Shown: piece after piece, positions 24,208 through 33,215 of the stretch | Numbering within the stretch: position 1 is the first letter of the stretch | Layout: the number at the start of each line of letters is the position of its first letter | Origin: Bog-257 sp963805985 | GTDB lineage: Bacteria > Acidobacteriota > Terriglobia > Terriglobales > Acidobacteriaceae | NCBI GenBank assembly: GCA_963805985.1 | Contig: CAWDWG010000013.1 | Location: 62,001 to 126,000, forward strand | Direction: 5' to 3' | Length of the DNA stretch: 64,000 nucleotides | The notes under the pieces: model-generated | What the model was told of the DNA's origin: nothing | The model's database searches: none | What the model saw: the letters and a program-made list of their open reading frames with translations, nothing else | Translations under genes and position numbers: made by a program

Positions 24208-25905
24208 TCACTTGCCTGCCTTCGGCTTGTGCTTGTGTTTGTGTTTGGAGGGCGGAGTCGGAGTTGGAGGCGGGGTTGGAGCGGGCGGCGGAGTCGGCGA
24301 CGGACCAGAACCTGTGCTTGATCCCGACAAAGCTTGCAGCAAGTTTGCTCCGTCAGGACTGCCCCATCCGGTGCAAGCGTCCCATCCCGGCCCGGCGCTG
24401 AAGTCGCCGTTGTTGCCCGACGTGATGTCGTTGAACGCGCCTTCATTCTCCTCGACATTCTGATACAGCGTCGGATTCAAGTATCCAACCGATTTCCCCA
24501 ACGACTGGTTCATCAGCGCAATCAGTCCGGCCCACAGCGGAGCTACGGCGCTCGTTCCGCCAACCGGGAAGCTCGAGCCATCGACTTGCACGTTGTAGCC
24601 GGTATTCGGGTCGGCATCGCCCGAAACATCAGGCACGCCGCGCCCTGCGTAGCCGTTGGGATTTGTTCCTGGCGGTACGCCTGCATTCGCCTGCCACGAC
24701 GGAATCGGAAACGTTCCGCTGACTCCGCCTCCGGTCGCGCCTTCGTTGCTCGAGAGATCGTTCCACACCACCTCACTCGAGATGGAGCTGCCGCTGATCT
24801 TCAGCGTCGTTCCACCGCACGCCAGCGAGTACGGGCTCGATGCAGGAAAGTCGACGTGGTCCAGACCATCGGTCACACCGTCGGATGATCCGTTATCGCC
24901 CACGGCAACGCATACCGTGACGCCCACCGCTGCCGCCGATTGCAGCGCGCTGTTGTACGACTGCAGCGACTGCGCCGTCCAGGTGGACTCCGGCCCACCC
25001 CAACTGATCGACAGCACCGACGGCTTGTTGACCGTGTCGGTCACAGCCTGATTGATCGCGTCCAAGAATCCAGCGTCGGTGTTGGGAGCGAAGTAGACGG
25101 CGATTTTTGCGCCGGAAGCAATCGCGCCGGCCACCTCGATGTCGAGACCAACCTCCGTGTCCGGACCATTGGTGTCGCCGGTGGGCTGATTCTGCGCGCC
25201 ATCGACCGAGACCGCGATGACGGTCGGAGCCGGGGAGATGTTGAGATTTTGAAAGTAGGTGGTGAGATCGGACTGGTTGTAGCCGCCGCCCAACTCGATA
25301 ATCCCGATCGTCTCTCCGCTTCCGTTCACGCCCGTCGGGTAGCTGTACGCCTGCGCAACCTGCAGCGCTGTATATGAGACTGAGGCAGCGGCGGCAGCCT
25401 TGGAACGCCGCTTGGTTGCTAATCGAAAATGCGGCTTCGCTTGCGGACGATTGTCGAGTCCATGCACGCTGACGATGATCGCGCCGAGTTCCTGCGGTAC
25501 GTTGACTGAACCGGTGCGTCCACGATACGAACCACCCGTGTGCTTGTAAGTCGCCAGCTCCACCTGAAAGGCCTTCATGAATGCCGCGCACTTGCCGCTC
25601 AGCTGTACGGTTCGCGCTGGCAGGTTGACGTTTGCCGTGGTCAGGCCGAACTCACTGGCAAAGGCCGCGACCTTCTGCACGTCAGCGGGATCGGCGCCGT
25701 ACTGCGCAGCGTACTCTTCGCGCGAGATGCGCTTGCCGCGCGCAACCACGTCCGCCAGGGCCGTCGCCTTCTGCGCAGTGGATCGCGGGCGCAGCACGAC
25801 TGTAACCTCCATCACCTCGTTGGGATCGGCCGACCCCGACCGCGTTGCTCCTGGCATCGGCTGACGCTCACTACCCACGACCTTGGTATATTTTTTTGAA
25901 GGCAT
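24208..25905 (-). CDS. S53 serine-carboxyl protease (kumamolisin/sedolisin family)
   Basis: 565 residues. Residues ~1-165 are the pro-kumamolisin inhibitory domain (VTVVLRPR, SREEYAAQYGA, AFQVELATYKHTGGSYRG). The catalytic domain follows with the triad Glu251, Asp255 (DTEVGLDIEVAGA) and Ser452 (GGTSAVAP), and oxyanion Asp337 (VGDNGSSDG); the calcium site is in NDITSGNNGDF and GPGWDACTGWGSP. Very close to Bacillus kumamolisin throughout. As there, no classical signal peptide is seen. From ~515 a Pro/Thr-rich linker leads to a KHKHKHK tail that the characterised enzyme lacks. Expected to be an acid-active endopeptidase, autoactivated at low pH. Confidence 0.95.
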   Translation of the reverse strand: MPSKKYTKVVGSERQPMPGATRSGSADPNEVMEVTVVLRPRSTAQKATALADVVARGKRISREEYAAQYGADPADVQKVAAFASEFGLTTANVNLPARTVQLSGKCAAFMKAFQVELATYKHTGGSYRGRTGSVNVPQELGAIIVSVHGLDNRPQAKPHFRLATKRRSKAAAAASVSYTALQVAQAYSYPTGVNGSGETIGIIELGGGYNQSDLTTYFQNLNISPAPTVIAVSVDGAQNQPTGDTNGPDTEVGLDIEVAGAIASGAKIAVYFAPNTDAGFLDAINQAVTDTVNKPSVLSISWGGPESTWTAQSLQSYNSALQSAAAVGVTVCVAVGDNGSSDGVTDGLDHVDFPASSPYSLACGGTTLKISGSSISSEVVWNDLSSNEGATGGGVSGTFPIPSWQANAGVPPGTNPNGYAGRGVPDVSGDADPNTGYNVQVDGSSFPVGGTSAVAPLWAGLIALMNQSLGKSVGYLNPTLYQNVEENEGAFNDITSGNNGDFSAGPGWDACTGWGSPDGANLLQALSGSSTGSGPSPTPPPAPTPPPTPTPPSKHKHKHKPKAGK

Positions 25906-25924
25906 ATTGCTCCCTCGTCATTTA

Positions 25925-25985
25925 GTTGCTGGTCGTCAACGGCCAGTTGTCAGTTGCCGGTTGTCAGTTGCCGACTAGGCGCCGG
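25925..25985. repeat. Short imperfect direct repeats CAGTTGTCAGTTGCCGG
   Basis: The words GTTGTCAGTTGCCG occur twice in tandem with a related copy (GGTCGTCAACGGCCAG) just before, in the gap between the S53 and mscS genes. A similar phrase (CATCAGCTGTCAGC, CATCGGCCATCAG) and GAAACT repeats follow mscS at 26998-27105. These are low-information spacer repeats with no visible coding capacity. Confidence 0.6.
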
Positions 25986-26051
25986 CTCGTGTCAATGAAG
26001 ATTGTTTCAGAAGATGCCTGCATCGTGCCATCCGCTGGAACGCATTTCAAT

Positions 26052-26060
26052 TGTTATAAT
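26052..26060 (+). promoter_or_regulatory. Extended -10 promoter (TGTTATAAT) of the mscS gene
   Basis: TG-T-TATAAT fits an extended -10 element, with TATAAT at 26055-26060. The ATG is 8 bases after it and no ribosome site is present, so the mRNA would be leaderless or nearly so. Confidence 0.6.
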
Positions 26061-26068
26061 CCGCCACG

Positions 26069-26996
26069 ATGTCATCTTTCGCCTTCCAGCAACTGGCAGC
26101 CTTTCTGCTCGGCCCGCATCACGCCAAGGAAAACCTTCTCCAGATCCTCAACAACTGGAGCGATGACGCTTTTGACTTCGTGCGCCATCAGGTGCCGCGC
26201 ATCGTCACGGTCCTTATCATCGCGTTTATTTTGACGCGGTTGCTCAAGGCGGTATCGCGGCATCTCAGCCAGCTCAGCACCAGCGAGGCATTTCCGTCGG
26301 CCGTTCGCGCCCAGCAACTGCGCACGCTGTCGAGCGTCATCCACGGCGTCGGGATCTTCGTCATTGCCTTCGTGGCGTCGCTGCAGATTCTGCCCCTGCT
26401 CGGCATCAACATGGGACCGCTGCTGGCCAGCGCTGGCATCGCCGGCGTCGCCATCGGCTTCGGCGCGCAAACCCTGGTTCGCGACTTCATCAACGGCTTC
26501 TTCATTCTGGTCGAGAATCAGTACGACATCGGCGACGTCGTCAAGATCGCCGGCGTATCGGGGAAAGTTGAGTCGATGACGCTTGCGCCGTACGGTGCTG
26601 CGTGATTCCGATGGCACGGTCCACAGCGTGCCCAGCAGCCAGATCGCGGTTGTCAGCAATCTCACGCGCGACTGGACGCAGTTGTCGATGACCATCTCGG
26701 TCGCCTACAACGTCGACAGCGATAAAGTGATCAAGCTGCTGCAGGAAGTCGGCGGGGAACTGGCGAGCGATCCCGATTACTCCGACAAAATCGTCGCCAA
26801 GCCGGAGGTGCCGGGTATTGAGAAGGTGAGCGGCAGCGAGATCGAATACCTGATGCTGGTGAAGACGAAGCCGGGCGCGCAGGACCTTGTGCGTCGCGAA
26901 CTGCGCCGCCGGATCAAGGCCTGCTTCGAGAAGAACAAGATCGAGCCCGGCAATCCCAATCGGGTGTACGTGCTGGATACGGCGAAGCCGGTATAA
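26069..26996 (+). pseudogene. MscS-family mechanosensitive channel, split by a single-base frameshift
   Basis: Two overlapping reading frames make one MscS protein of about 308 residues. Part one (26069-26605) has the N-terminal helices and pore-lining TM3 with GINMGPLLASAGIAGVAIGF and the beta-domain start QYDIGDVVKI, then runs into APYGAA and stop. Part two (26583-26996) continues with LRRTVLRDSDGTVHSVPSSQI, the expected next MscS motif, to the C-terminal vestibule domain. Removing one T from CTT at 26580-26582 restores MTLRRTVLRD in one frame. Either a real inactivating mutation or a sequence error; part one alone would lack the cytosolic cage. Confidence 0.85.
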
Positions 26997-27107
26997 CCAT
27001 CAGCTGTCAGCTTTCGGCCATCGGCCATCAGTTGGTGCCCCAGGTTCGCCCGTCTTTTGGGCTAACCTGGGCTCTTGAAACTAGAAACCTGAAACTCGAA
27101 ACTCTTC

Positions 27108-27635
27108 TTACACTCTCTCGATCGTGATTGCCTTCAGCACTACATCCGTGTTCGGCTTGTCCTGACGATTGCGCGGCAGCTTCGTGATCTTGTCAGCGAT
27201 GTCCTGCCCTTCGACGACTTCACCAAAGATGGTGTGATTGCCGGTGAGCCACTGCGTCGCCGCGACCGTGATGAAGAACTGTGAGCCGTTCGTGTTCGGA
27301 CCGGAGTTGGCCATCGCCAGCTTGCCCGGCTTGTCGAACTTGTGCGGCGAGCCCTTGGTCTCATCCTGGAATTGATAACCCGGGCCGCCCATGCCGGTGC
27401 CAGCCGGATCGCCACCCTGCACCATGAAATCGGGAATAACGCGATGGAAGATGGTTCCGTTGTACAGCGGCGTTTTGCTCTTGGCGCGGGTCTGCGGATG
27501 CGTCCACTCGCGCGAGCCTTCGGCAAGCTCGATGAAGTTCTTCACCGTGACGGGAGCCTCCTGCTCAAACAGTCGGCAGACAATGGTTCCTTCGCTGGTA
27601 TCAAACGTGGCATAAACACCGGGCTGACGTGACAT
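27108..27635 (-). CDS. Cyclophilin-type peptidyl-prolyl cis-trans isomerase
   Basis: 175 residues, no signal peptide, so cytosolic. The cyclophilin core is complete: FHRVIPDFMVQGGDPAGTGMGG with catalytic Arg, KLAMANSGPNTNGSQFFITV, and NHTIFGEVVEG. The family rotates Xaa-Pro peptide bonds during folding. AAGGAA lies about 6 bases before the ATG. It stands 36 bases downstream of the epimerase gene on the same strand and may be cotranscribed with it. Bacterial PpiB/PpiA relatives share these features; I do not assign a specific symbol. Confidence 0.95.
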   Translation of the reverse strand: MSRQPGVYATFDTSEGTIVCRLFEQEAPVTVKNFIELAEGSREWTHPQTRAKSKTPLYNGTIFHRVIPDFMVQGGDPAGTGMGGPGYQFQDETKGSPHKFDKPGKLAMANSGPNTNGSQFFITVAATQWLTGNHTIFGEVVEGQDIADKITKLPRNRQDKPNTDVVLKAITIERV

Positions 27636-27671
27636 AAGATTCCTTTCGTACGATTTCTTTGGATTGAAAAA

Positions 27672-28646
27672 CTACCGGCTGGCTGCGAGTTCGCCTTGCT
27701 TCGCCGTCTCGCGGCTGCGATACCACTCTACCGTCCGCCGCAAGCCTTCCTGGAAGTCCACCAGCGGCTGGTACTTCAATTTGTCCTGCGCCTGCGCAAT
27801 GTCCGCCAGCGAGTGCTTGATATCGCCGGCGCGCTCGGTGGCATAAACGGGCTCGCCCGTGAAACCGGTCAGCGGCTTTAGCAACTCGACCGTCTCATTC
27901 AAACTAAATCGATGTCCGGTCGCGATATTGAATGTCTTCCCTGCCGCATCGGCAGCCGGCGCGGTCGCCGCCAGCAGGTTCGCCGCAACCGCGTTATCAA
28001 TGTAGTTGAAGTCGCGCGACTGCTCGCCATCGCCGTAGATCGTTGGCCGCTCGCCGCGCAGCATCAGCGTAATGAACTTCGCCAGCACTGCCGAATATTG
28101 TGAGGTGGGATCCTGTCGCGGCCCAAAAATATTGAAGTAACGGAGACTCACGGTCTCGAGGCCATACACGCCGTGAAACACCTTCATGTACATTTCGCCG
28201 GCAAGCTTCGCAACCGCATAGGGCGAGAGCGGCAGCGGCGTCATGTCCTCACGCTTCGGCAAGGTCGGCGTATCGCCGTAGGCCGAGGACGAAGCTGCAT
28301 ACACCACTCGCTTTACGCCCGCATCCCGCGCCGCGATCAGCACATTCAATGTGCCTTCCACGTTGACCTGGTTGCTGCGCGCGGGATCGGCGATCGACTT
28401 GGGGACCGAGGGAATTGCCGCCTGGTGCAAGACGTAATCCACGCCGCGACAGGCTGACTGAACGGCGTCAGCGTCCAACAGATCCGCTTCACGAAAGTCG
28501 AGTTGGGAGAAAACTTCCTGAAGGTTCTCGCGGCGTCCGGTCTCGAAATTGTCCAGACCGCGCACCTGGTCGCCGCGTTCGAGCAGTGCGCGCACCAGCG
28601 CCGATCCGATGAATCCTGCCGCGCCTGTAACCAGAAATAGCGCCAT
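27672..28646 (-). CDS. NAD-dependent epimerase/dehydratase (UDP-glucose 4-epimerase-like)
   Basis: 324 residues of the extended SDR type. NAD-binding GAAGFIG at residues 8-14, catalytic Ser in AASSSAYG (~119-121), Tyr143 and Lys147 in SPYAVAK, and substrate-loop regions FNIFGPRQDP and GDGEQSRDFNYIDN. The sequence fits nucleotide-sugar 4-epimerases (GalE/WbpP-like) acting on UDP-hexoses for surface polysaccharides. The neighbours (cyclophilin downstream, nucleotidyltransferase upstream) do not specify the sugar. Confidence 0.9.
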   Translation of the reverse strand: MALFLVTGAAGFIGSALVRALLERGDQVRGLDNFETGRRENLQEVFSQLDFREADLLDADAVQSACRGVDYVLHQAAIPSVPKSIADPARSNQVNVEGTLNVLIAARDAGVKRVVYAASSSAYGDTPTLPKREDMTPLPLSPYAVAKLAGEMYMKVFHGVYGLETVSLRYFNIFGPRQDPTSQYSAVLAKFITLMLRGERPTIYGDGEQSRDFNYIDNAVAANLLAATAPAADAAGKTFNIATGHRFSLNETVELLKPLTGFTGEPVYATERAGDIKHSLADIAQAQDKLKYQPLVDFQEGLRRTVEWYRSRETAKQGELAASR

Positions 28647-28714
28647 CGCTACAGCTTAGCATGCAGCCACGAGCTGCGAACCGTGAGCGCGAGGCCAACG
28701 AAAGTCGCCACGAT

Positions 28715-30394
28715 CTACCGCCGCTTCTTCGCCGATTTCTTCGGAGCGGCCTTCTTCGCCGGCGCCGATTTTTTCACTGGCGTTTTCTTCGGAGGAGCTT
28801 TCTTTGCGACCGCTTTCTTCGTCGCCGGTGCTTTCGCAGGCTTCGAAGGAGCAGGCTTCTTGGCCGGCGCAGGAGCGGCCTTCGGTGCGGGGGCTTCCTT
28901 GGCTACAGGTTTCGGCGCCGCTACTGGCTTTGGCGAGGCCACTGGCTTGGCTTGCGGAACGACCGGCGCCGGCGCAGGCGGAGCTGCTGCAGCCAGACCT
29001 GCCGCGGGAGCGCCTTTCGGCTTACGCCCACGTTTGCCGGGCACAGGTTGCGCGCCTGGAACCGGGGCTGCGGCTGCTTTCCCACGGCCGCGCTTGGGCG
29101 GCGGGGGTGGTGGCGGAGGCGGCGGCTCATAGGGCCGCAGGAAGTTCATGATCTCCGAGTGCGATCGCAGCTTGCCGTCCATCAGCAGGAAAAACGCCTT
29201 GTCCGTGATCTGCTGATACTCCGGCAGCTGCGGCGTAATGCGAAGCTCCGCCATTTCCGGGAAGGGCAACTTCTCCTTCACCTGCCGCCACTTGGTGAAG
29301 AAGTTCTTGAGCTTCTGGTCGACGGCCTGCTGCCTGGTCGTGAGGCTTAGAAACAGAATGTTCTCCGGAGTGGCCTGCGTCAGAATCTTCCATGCTCCGG
29401 ATGGCACGCTCGCTTCCTTGCCGCTCAATTTCTTGGCCAGATCATGAGCGTTGCTCTCCAGATGCTTCCACTTATCCACAAAATCGCGGCGCGGGATCAT
29501 CCGCTGAATGTCCGACGTGTCCTTGTCGCTCATTTTGCGGGTCAGGAAATACATCGCGATGGGACCGGTCTCTACCAGATAGCCCAGCCCATTCATCATC
29601 TGGCGAGTCTTCACCACCTGACCGAGATCGCCGGAATCGATCTTGGCGATTGCGAAATGGGGATGCAGAATCTTGAGCCAGCCTTCTTTTTCCAGCGCCC
29701 GCATGATATTCAGCGGATCGTCCTCGTGGGCTACCTGCTCCACCTCGTATCCGATCATGCGGCGGCTAATGTACTCGATGTAGTTGCCCTCTTTGGCGGC
29801 GTCGTAGCGCGCCTGCGTGCGCTCCTCCAGCGGCCAATGAAAGCGCGCGCTGAGCCGCGTGGCGCGGATCAATCGGACCGGCTCGTCCAGGAAAGCGTAG
29901 TTATGCAGAACGCGCAGCACCTTGGCTTCGACATCGGCAACCCCGTTAAAGGGATCGAGCAGCAAGCCGCGGGAACCTGGGTTCAGCGACAACGCCATAG
30001 CGTTGACAGTGAAGTCGCGGCGGCGCAAATCCTCGTTAATGGTCGCGGGAGTGATGGCCGGTGGTTTGCCAGGCTTGTCATAGACTTCGGCGCGCGTCAT
30101 GTTCAGCTCGGCGCGGACATTGCCAGGCATCAGAAGCTGGAGAGTCCGCAGGTCTTCGTCCACGCCCTGGATCGAAATCCCGGCTTTCTCCAAATCCTTC
30201 TGCAACTTGAGAGGATTTCCCTGAATGCTCAGGTCGATGTCGCGGATGGGAAATCCAGTCACCAGATCGCGGATGGTGCCCCCGGTGAGATATAGATTCA
30301 GCCCGGCATTGCGGGCTATTTCCTGGACCAGATTCACACCACCCTGCTGATCCGGTGTGAGCCGGGTCTCCATGCTATAGATGTAGTCTGCCAT
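28715..30394 (-). CDS. Class II CCA/poly(A)-type nucleotidyltransferase with Pro/Lys/Ala-rich tail
   Basis: 559 residues. The head domain has the nucleotidyltransferase signature LTGGTIRDLVTG with metal-binding Asp52 and Asp54 (RDIDLSI), RRDFTVNAMA, and motif D-like EPVRLIRATRLSARFHW. The neck/body runs to about residue 415, the normal end of such enzymes. It then continues for ~140 residues with a run of ten prolines and repeated AKKPAPSKPAKAP-type blocks ending KKSAKKRR, like histone H1 or AlgR3-type tails. The family adds CCA to tRNA or A tails to RNA; the tail should bind nucleic acid. A second member lies at 61602, so this one could be a CC-adding, A-adding or poly(A) enzyme. Confidence 0.85.
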   Translation of the reverse strand: MADYIYSMETRLTPDQQGGVNLVQEIARNAGLNLYLTGGTIRDLVTGFPIRDIDLSIQGNPLKLQKDLEKAGISIQGVDEDLRTLQLLMPGNVRAELNMTRAEVYDKPGKPPAITPATINEDLRRRDFTVNAMALSLNPGSRGLLLDPFNGVADVEAKVLRVLHNYAFLDEPVRLIRATRLSARFHWPLEERTQARYDAAKEGNYIEYISRRMIGYEVEQVAHEDDPLNIMRALEKEGWLKILHPHFAIAKIDSGDLGQVVKTRQMMNGLGYLVETGPIAMYFLTRKMSDKDTSDIQRMIPRRDFVDKWKHLESNAHDLAKKLSGKEASVPSGAWKILTQATPENILFLSLTTRQQAVDQKLKNFFTKWRQVKEKLPFPEMAELRITPQLPEYQQITDKAFFLLMDGKLRSHSEIMNFLRPYEPPPPPPPPPPKRGRGKAAAAPVPGAQPVPGKRGRKPKGAPAAGLAAAAPPAPAPVVPQAKPVASPKPVAAPKPVAKEAPAPKAAPAPAKKPAPSKPAKAPATKKAVAKKAPPKKTPVKKSAPAKKAAPKKSAKKRR

Positions 30395-30700
30395 CCTAAG
30401 TTTATGACTCTAAAGGGAAAATCAGTCCAACCAAGCCCAGACACGAAGGGATGCCCGACTGCTTATTGGCTTACCGCCCTCCGCCTCGGAGTGGGAGCGC
30501 TGTGCATACTTAAATACGAAGCAGTTTTAGAACAATTCGCAAGCTTCTCTTACAATGGCACTTAGCTCCGCATGCACATTGGGCGCTGCACTGCGAACAA
30601 TAGCACAAGGTTGGCATTTTTGGCTACAGAGTAGGTTACAGCGCACATTTCAGGGCAAAGGTGCGACAATTTAGGCTGCATCCCAGCTTCCCCTCGGGTT
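30395..30700. other. Intergenic region between divergent genes
   Basis: 306 bases between the divergent nucleotidyltransferase (minus) and the small protein at 30701 (plus). No supported ORF. A TACAAT at about 30550 could be a -10 for rightward transcription, with a weak TTAGAA 18 bases upstream. No repeat or hairpin of note. Confidence 0.4.
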
Positions 30701-31177
30701 ATGGCTACAACGCATAAAAAAGTCGTCATTCGCAAGATGGACCGCGACAGCGTCACCGGCCACGTGAACGCCGCGTTCATCGTCGACGGAAAAGTCGAAC
30801 TGATGAACACCTCCGGCAACGTCGTGACCATCGACCTTCGCGACGTCAAAGGTGTCTATTTTGTGCGCGAGTTTGGCGACTCCGAGTTGCTCACTCGCAA
30901 GACGTTTCCGGCGCGGCCGCGGGTCGAGGGACTGTGGGTGCGCCTGCGCTTTCGCGACAACGAAGTCATTGAAGGCATGATGCCCAACGATCTCTTACAG
31001 GACGGCAGCGACGGCTTCTCCATCCTTCCTCCTGACCCGAGCGGCAACACCCAGCGGATTTTTGTGCCACGCTCCGCCTTGGCCAACATCACGGTCCTGG
31101 CAGTGATCGGAGAGAAGAAAGCCGGCCGGCGCGGACGGCGTCCGGAGGACACGCTCCAGGTTCCGATGTTCACCTAG
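30701..31177 (+). CDS. Conserved hypothetical protein of two small beta-domains
   Basis: 158 residues, no signal peptide or membrane segment. Two similar halves of beta-strand-rich sequence are visible: residues ~15-60 (GHVNAAFIVDGKVELMNTSGNVVTIDLRDVKGVYFVREF) and ~75-140 (VEGLWVRLRFRDNEVIEGMMPNDLL...). Each reads like a small SH3/Sm-like barrel of the kind seen in RNA or nucleotide-binding regulators. I recognise it as a recurring acidobacterial type but cannot name a function. Upstream of lpxD by 41 bases on the same strand, so possibly in one transcript with it. Confidence 0.7.
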   Translation: MATTHKKVVIRKMDRDSVTGHVNAAFIVDGKVELMNTSGNVVTIDLRDVKGVYFVREFGDSELLTRKTFPARPRVEGLWVRLRFRDNEVIEGMMPNDLLQDGSDGFSILPPDPSGNTQRIFVPRSALANITVLAVIGEKKAGRRGRRPEDTLQVPMFT

Positions 31178-31218
31178 CCACTTACTCCAGATCTCAAGCC
31201 TGAGCGGCTTTAGCCATC

Positions 31219-32262
31219 ATGAAACTTTCCGAAATCGCGTCCGCTCTGGACGCCACGCTTGAAAACGCGGATCCCAACACCGAGATCACCGGTGTAGCGG
31301 GCATCGAAGAGGCTGGTGCTCAGGAGATCACCTTCGTCGCCAACTCAAAATATGCTGCGGCAGCCAGGAACACGCCTGCTGCGGCGGTAATTGTCTCTGA
31401 TTCCTTTCCGGCGATTCCAACCGGGATGCTGCGCAGCAAGAACCCATATCTCTCTTTCGCGCGCGCGATCAACTTGTTTTACAAGCTGCCACGATACGAG
31501 CCCCTGGTTCATCCTACCGCGGTGATTGCACCTACCGCGAAAATCGGCACGAATGCCCATATCGCCGCCTACGTTGTGATCGATGACGATGTTGAGATCG
31601 GCGACGATGCCGTTCTTTTGCCGCATGTCGTGATCTATCGCGGGTGCCGCATCGGCAATCGATTCTTCGCCCACGCCCACGCCGTTGTCCGTGAATATTG
31701 CCGCCTGGGCGACGATGTCATCCTGCAGAACGGCGCTATCGTCGGCAGTGACGGTTTCGGCTTCGCGCGCACCGAGCATTGGGAGCATCGCTGGGAGAAG
31801 ATCACGCAGTCCGGACCAGCGGTGTTGGAAGATGGGGTCGAGGTGCAGGCGAATTCGTGCATCGATCGCGCCAGCGTCGGAGAGACGCGCATCGGGCGCG
31901 GCGTTAAAATTGACAACCTGGTGCAGGTCGGACATGGTTCGTCGGTCGGCGAAGGAACGTTACTCTGTGCGCAGGTGGGCCTCGCCGGATCGACCGTCGT
32001 CGGCAAGAACGTCATCCTGGCCGGCCAGGTTGGCGTTGCCGGGCACTGCACCATCGGCGACGGCGTTGTCGTCACGGCGCAGAGCGGAACCCATGGCGAC
32101 ATTCCTGAAGGCGCCATGGTCAGCGGCTCTCCGGCTTTCGACCACAAACAATGGTTGCGCGCCGTCGGCATCTTCAATAGGCTTCCAGAGTTAGCCAAGG
32201 CCCTGCGCAGTTTGTCGCCCGATCGTGCTGGAAGCGACAAGACGTCGAAGGAAAAGTCCTAA
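31219..32262 (+). CDS. lpxD: UDP-3-O-acylglucosamine N-acyltransferase
   Basis: 347 residues. The N-terminal uridine-binding domain (residues ~1-100, with AGIEEAGAQEITFVANSKY and KNPYLSFARAINLFY) precedes a left-handed beta-helix of hexapeptide repeats (~105-315). The catalytic His is in the DNLVQVGHGSSVGEGT stretch. It transfers a 3-hydroxyacyl chain from ACP to UDP-3-O-acyl-glucosamine, the third step of lipid A synthesis, and shows that the host has an LPS outer membrane. The usual lpxA/fabZ/bamA neighbours are absent; lpxD here stands between a small conserved protein and a receiver protein. Confidence 0.95.
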   Translation: MKLSEIASALDATLENADPNTEITGVAGIEEAGAQEITFVANSKYAAAARNTPAAAVIVSDSFPAIPTGMLRSKNPYLSFARAINLFYKLPRYEPLVHPTAVIAPTAKIGTNAHIAAYVVIDDDVEIGDDAVLLPHVVIYRGCRIGNRFFAHAHAVVREYCRLGDDVILQNGAIVGSDGFGFARTEHWEHRWEKITQSGPAVLEDGVEVQANSCIDRASVGETRIGRGVKIDNLVQVGHGSSVGEGTLLCAQVGLAGSTVVGKNVILAGQVGVAGHCTIGDGVVVTAQSGTHGDIPEGAMVSGSPAFDHKQWLRAVGIFNRLPELAKALRSLSPDRAGSDKTSKEKS

Positions 32263-32347
32263 GGCTCTGCGGCCTGTTTCCATTTCGAAGAAACCGTTTC
32301 TGTTCAAATCGTGCGACCTGGGCAACCCGGCTGCTTCTAAGTATTTA

Positions 32348-33154
32348 ATGAGCGAAGATGTCTCCAATACAGATGTCCAGACGGTTCTCGGACCGCAAGC
32401 CGTGCCGCCGAGCCCGATCCGCGTTTTGCTCCTCGACGATCGCGAGGAGAACCTGATTTTGCGTTCGGCGATTCTGCGGCAGAAGGGCTATCAGGTTGTG
32501 ACCTCCAGTTCCATCGAGGAGGCGGAATCGAAACTTGCCGCCATCGACATCGCGGTTCTGGACTATCACCTCGGCGCCGGCAAGTTCGGCACCGATGTCG
32601 CCGAGACGCTACGCCGCAAACGTCCGCAAGTGCCGATCATCATCCTCTCCGCAACTCTGGAGCGTCGCTTCGGCGGCATCGCCGACATGCATCTGCTCAA
32701 GGGCTACAGCTCGGTCGATGACCTGGTGAACGCGCTGCGCTCCTTCGAGGCCAAGAAGCGCGGCCGTCCGGTGGTAGTGGATGCCCGCGATTTTTACTAT
32801 TCGCGTATCTCGATGGCCATGGGTGAAGACGTCGTGCTGGAGATCCTCGACCGCGAGGGTAATTGGCAGTTCGTGAATGATTACTTCGCTGCCATGAACG
32901 GCCACAAACGCGCGTGGTTCGTGGGCAAAAGCCTTTTCGAACAATTCCCGCAACTGGGCGACGAATGGCGTGAGATTGTCCGCACCGTCGCCGACACCCG
33001 CGAAACCTACATCGACCGGCGCGGATTTCGCGGCGCTTCTCACCTGCCGGAGAAAAGCCCTCACTGGGCATGGAACGTCCTTATCTTCCCTATCAAGCTG
33101 CACGACGACCGCGATGGCGCGGTGCTGACGGCGCGGCTCATCGAGAAGAAGTGA
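32348..33154 (+). CDS. Receiver-domain protein with C-terminal PAS-like domain
   Basis: 268 residues from ATG 32348. Residues ~23-140: receiver domain with acidic LLDDRE and phospho-acceptor in VLDYHLG; the Lys expected near the end is in LLKGYSSVDD. Residues ~155-268: a PAS-like module (VLEILDREGNWQFVNDYFAAMNGHKRAWFVGKSLFEQFP), with no kinase, GGDEF or DNA-binding part after it. The output is therefore unclear; protein-protein signalling is likely. It begins 85 bases after lpxD in the same direction. Confidence 0.82.
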   Translation: MSEDVSNTDVQTVLGPQAVPPSPIRVLLLDDREENLILRSAILRQKGYQVVTSSSIEEAESKLAAIDIAVLDYHLGAGKFGTDVAETLRRKRPQVPIIILSATLERRFGGIADMHLLKGYSSVDDLVNALRSFEAKKRGRPVVVDARDFYYSRISMAMGEDVVLEILDREGNWQFVNDYFAAMNGHKRAWFVGKSLFEQFPQLGDEWREIVRTVADTRETYIDRRGFRGASHLPEKSPHWAWNVLIFPIKLHDDRDGAVLTARLIEKK

Positions 33155-33215
33155 GATATGCCAGCTCGTGACGGTTGCTAAGGATCAGTTCCCCACAGAT
33201 CTTTCCTGCAATCTT

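Noticed and set aside
28730..29130. Plus-strand ORF of alanine/glycine-rich sequence
   Set aside because: Antisense image of the Lys/Pro/Ala tail of the nucleotidyltransferase.
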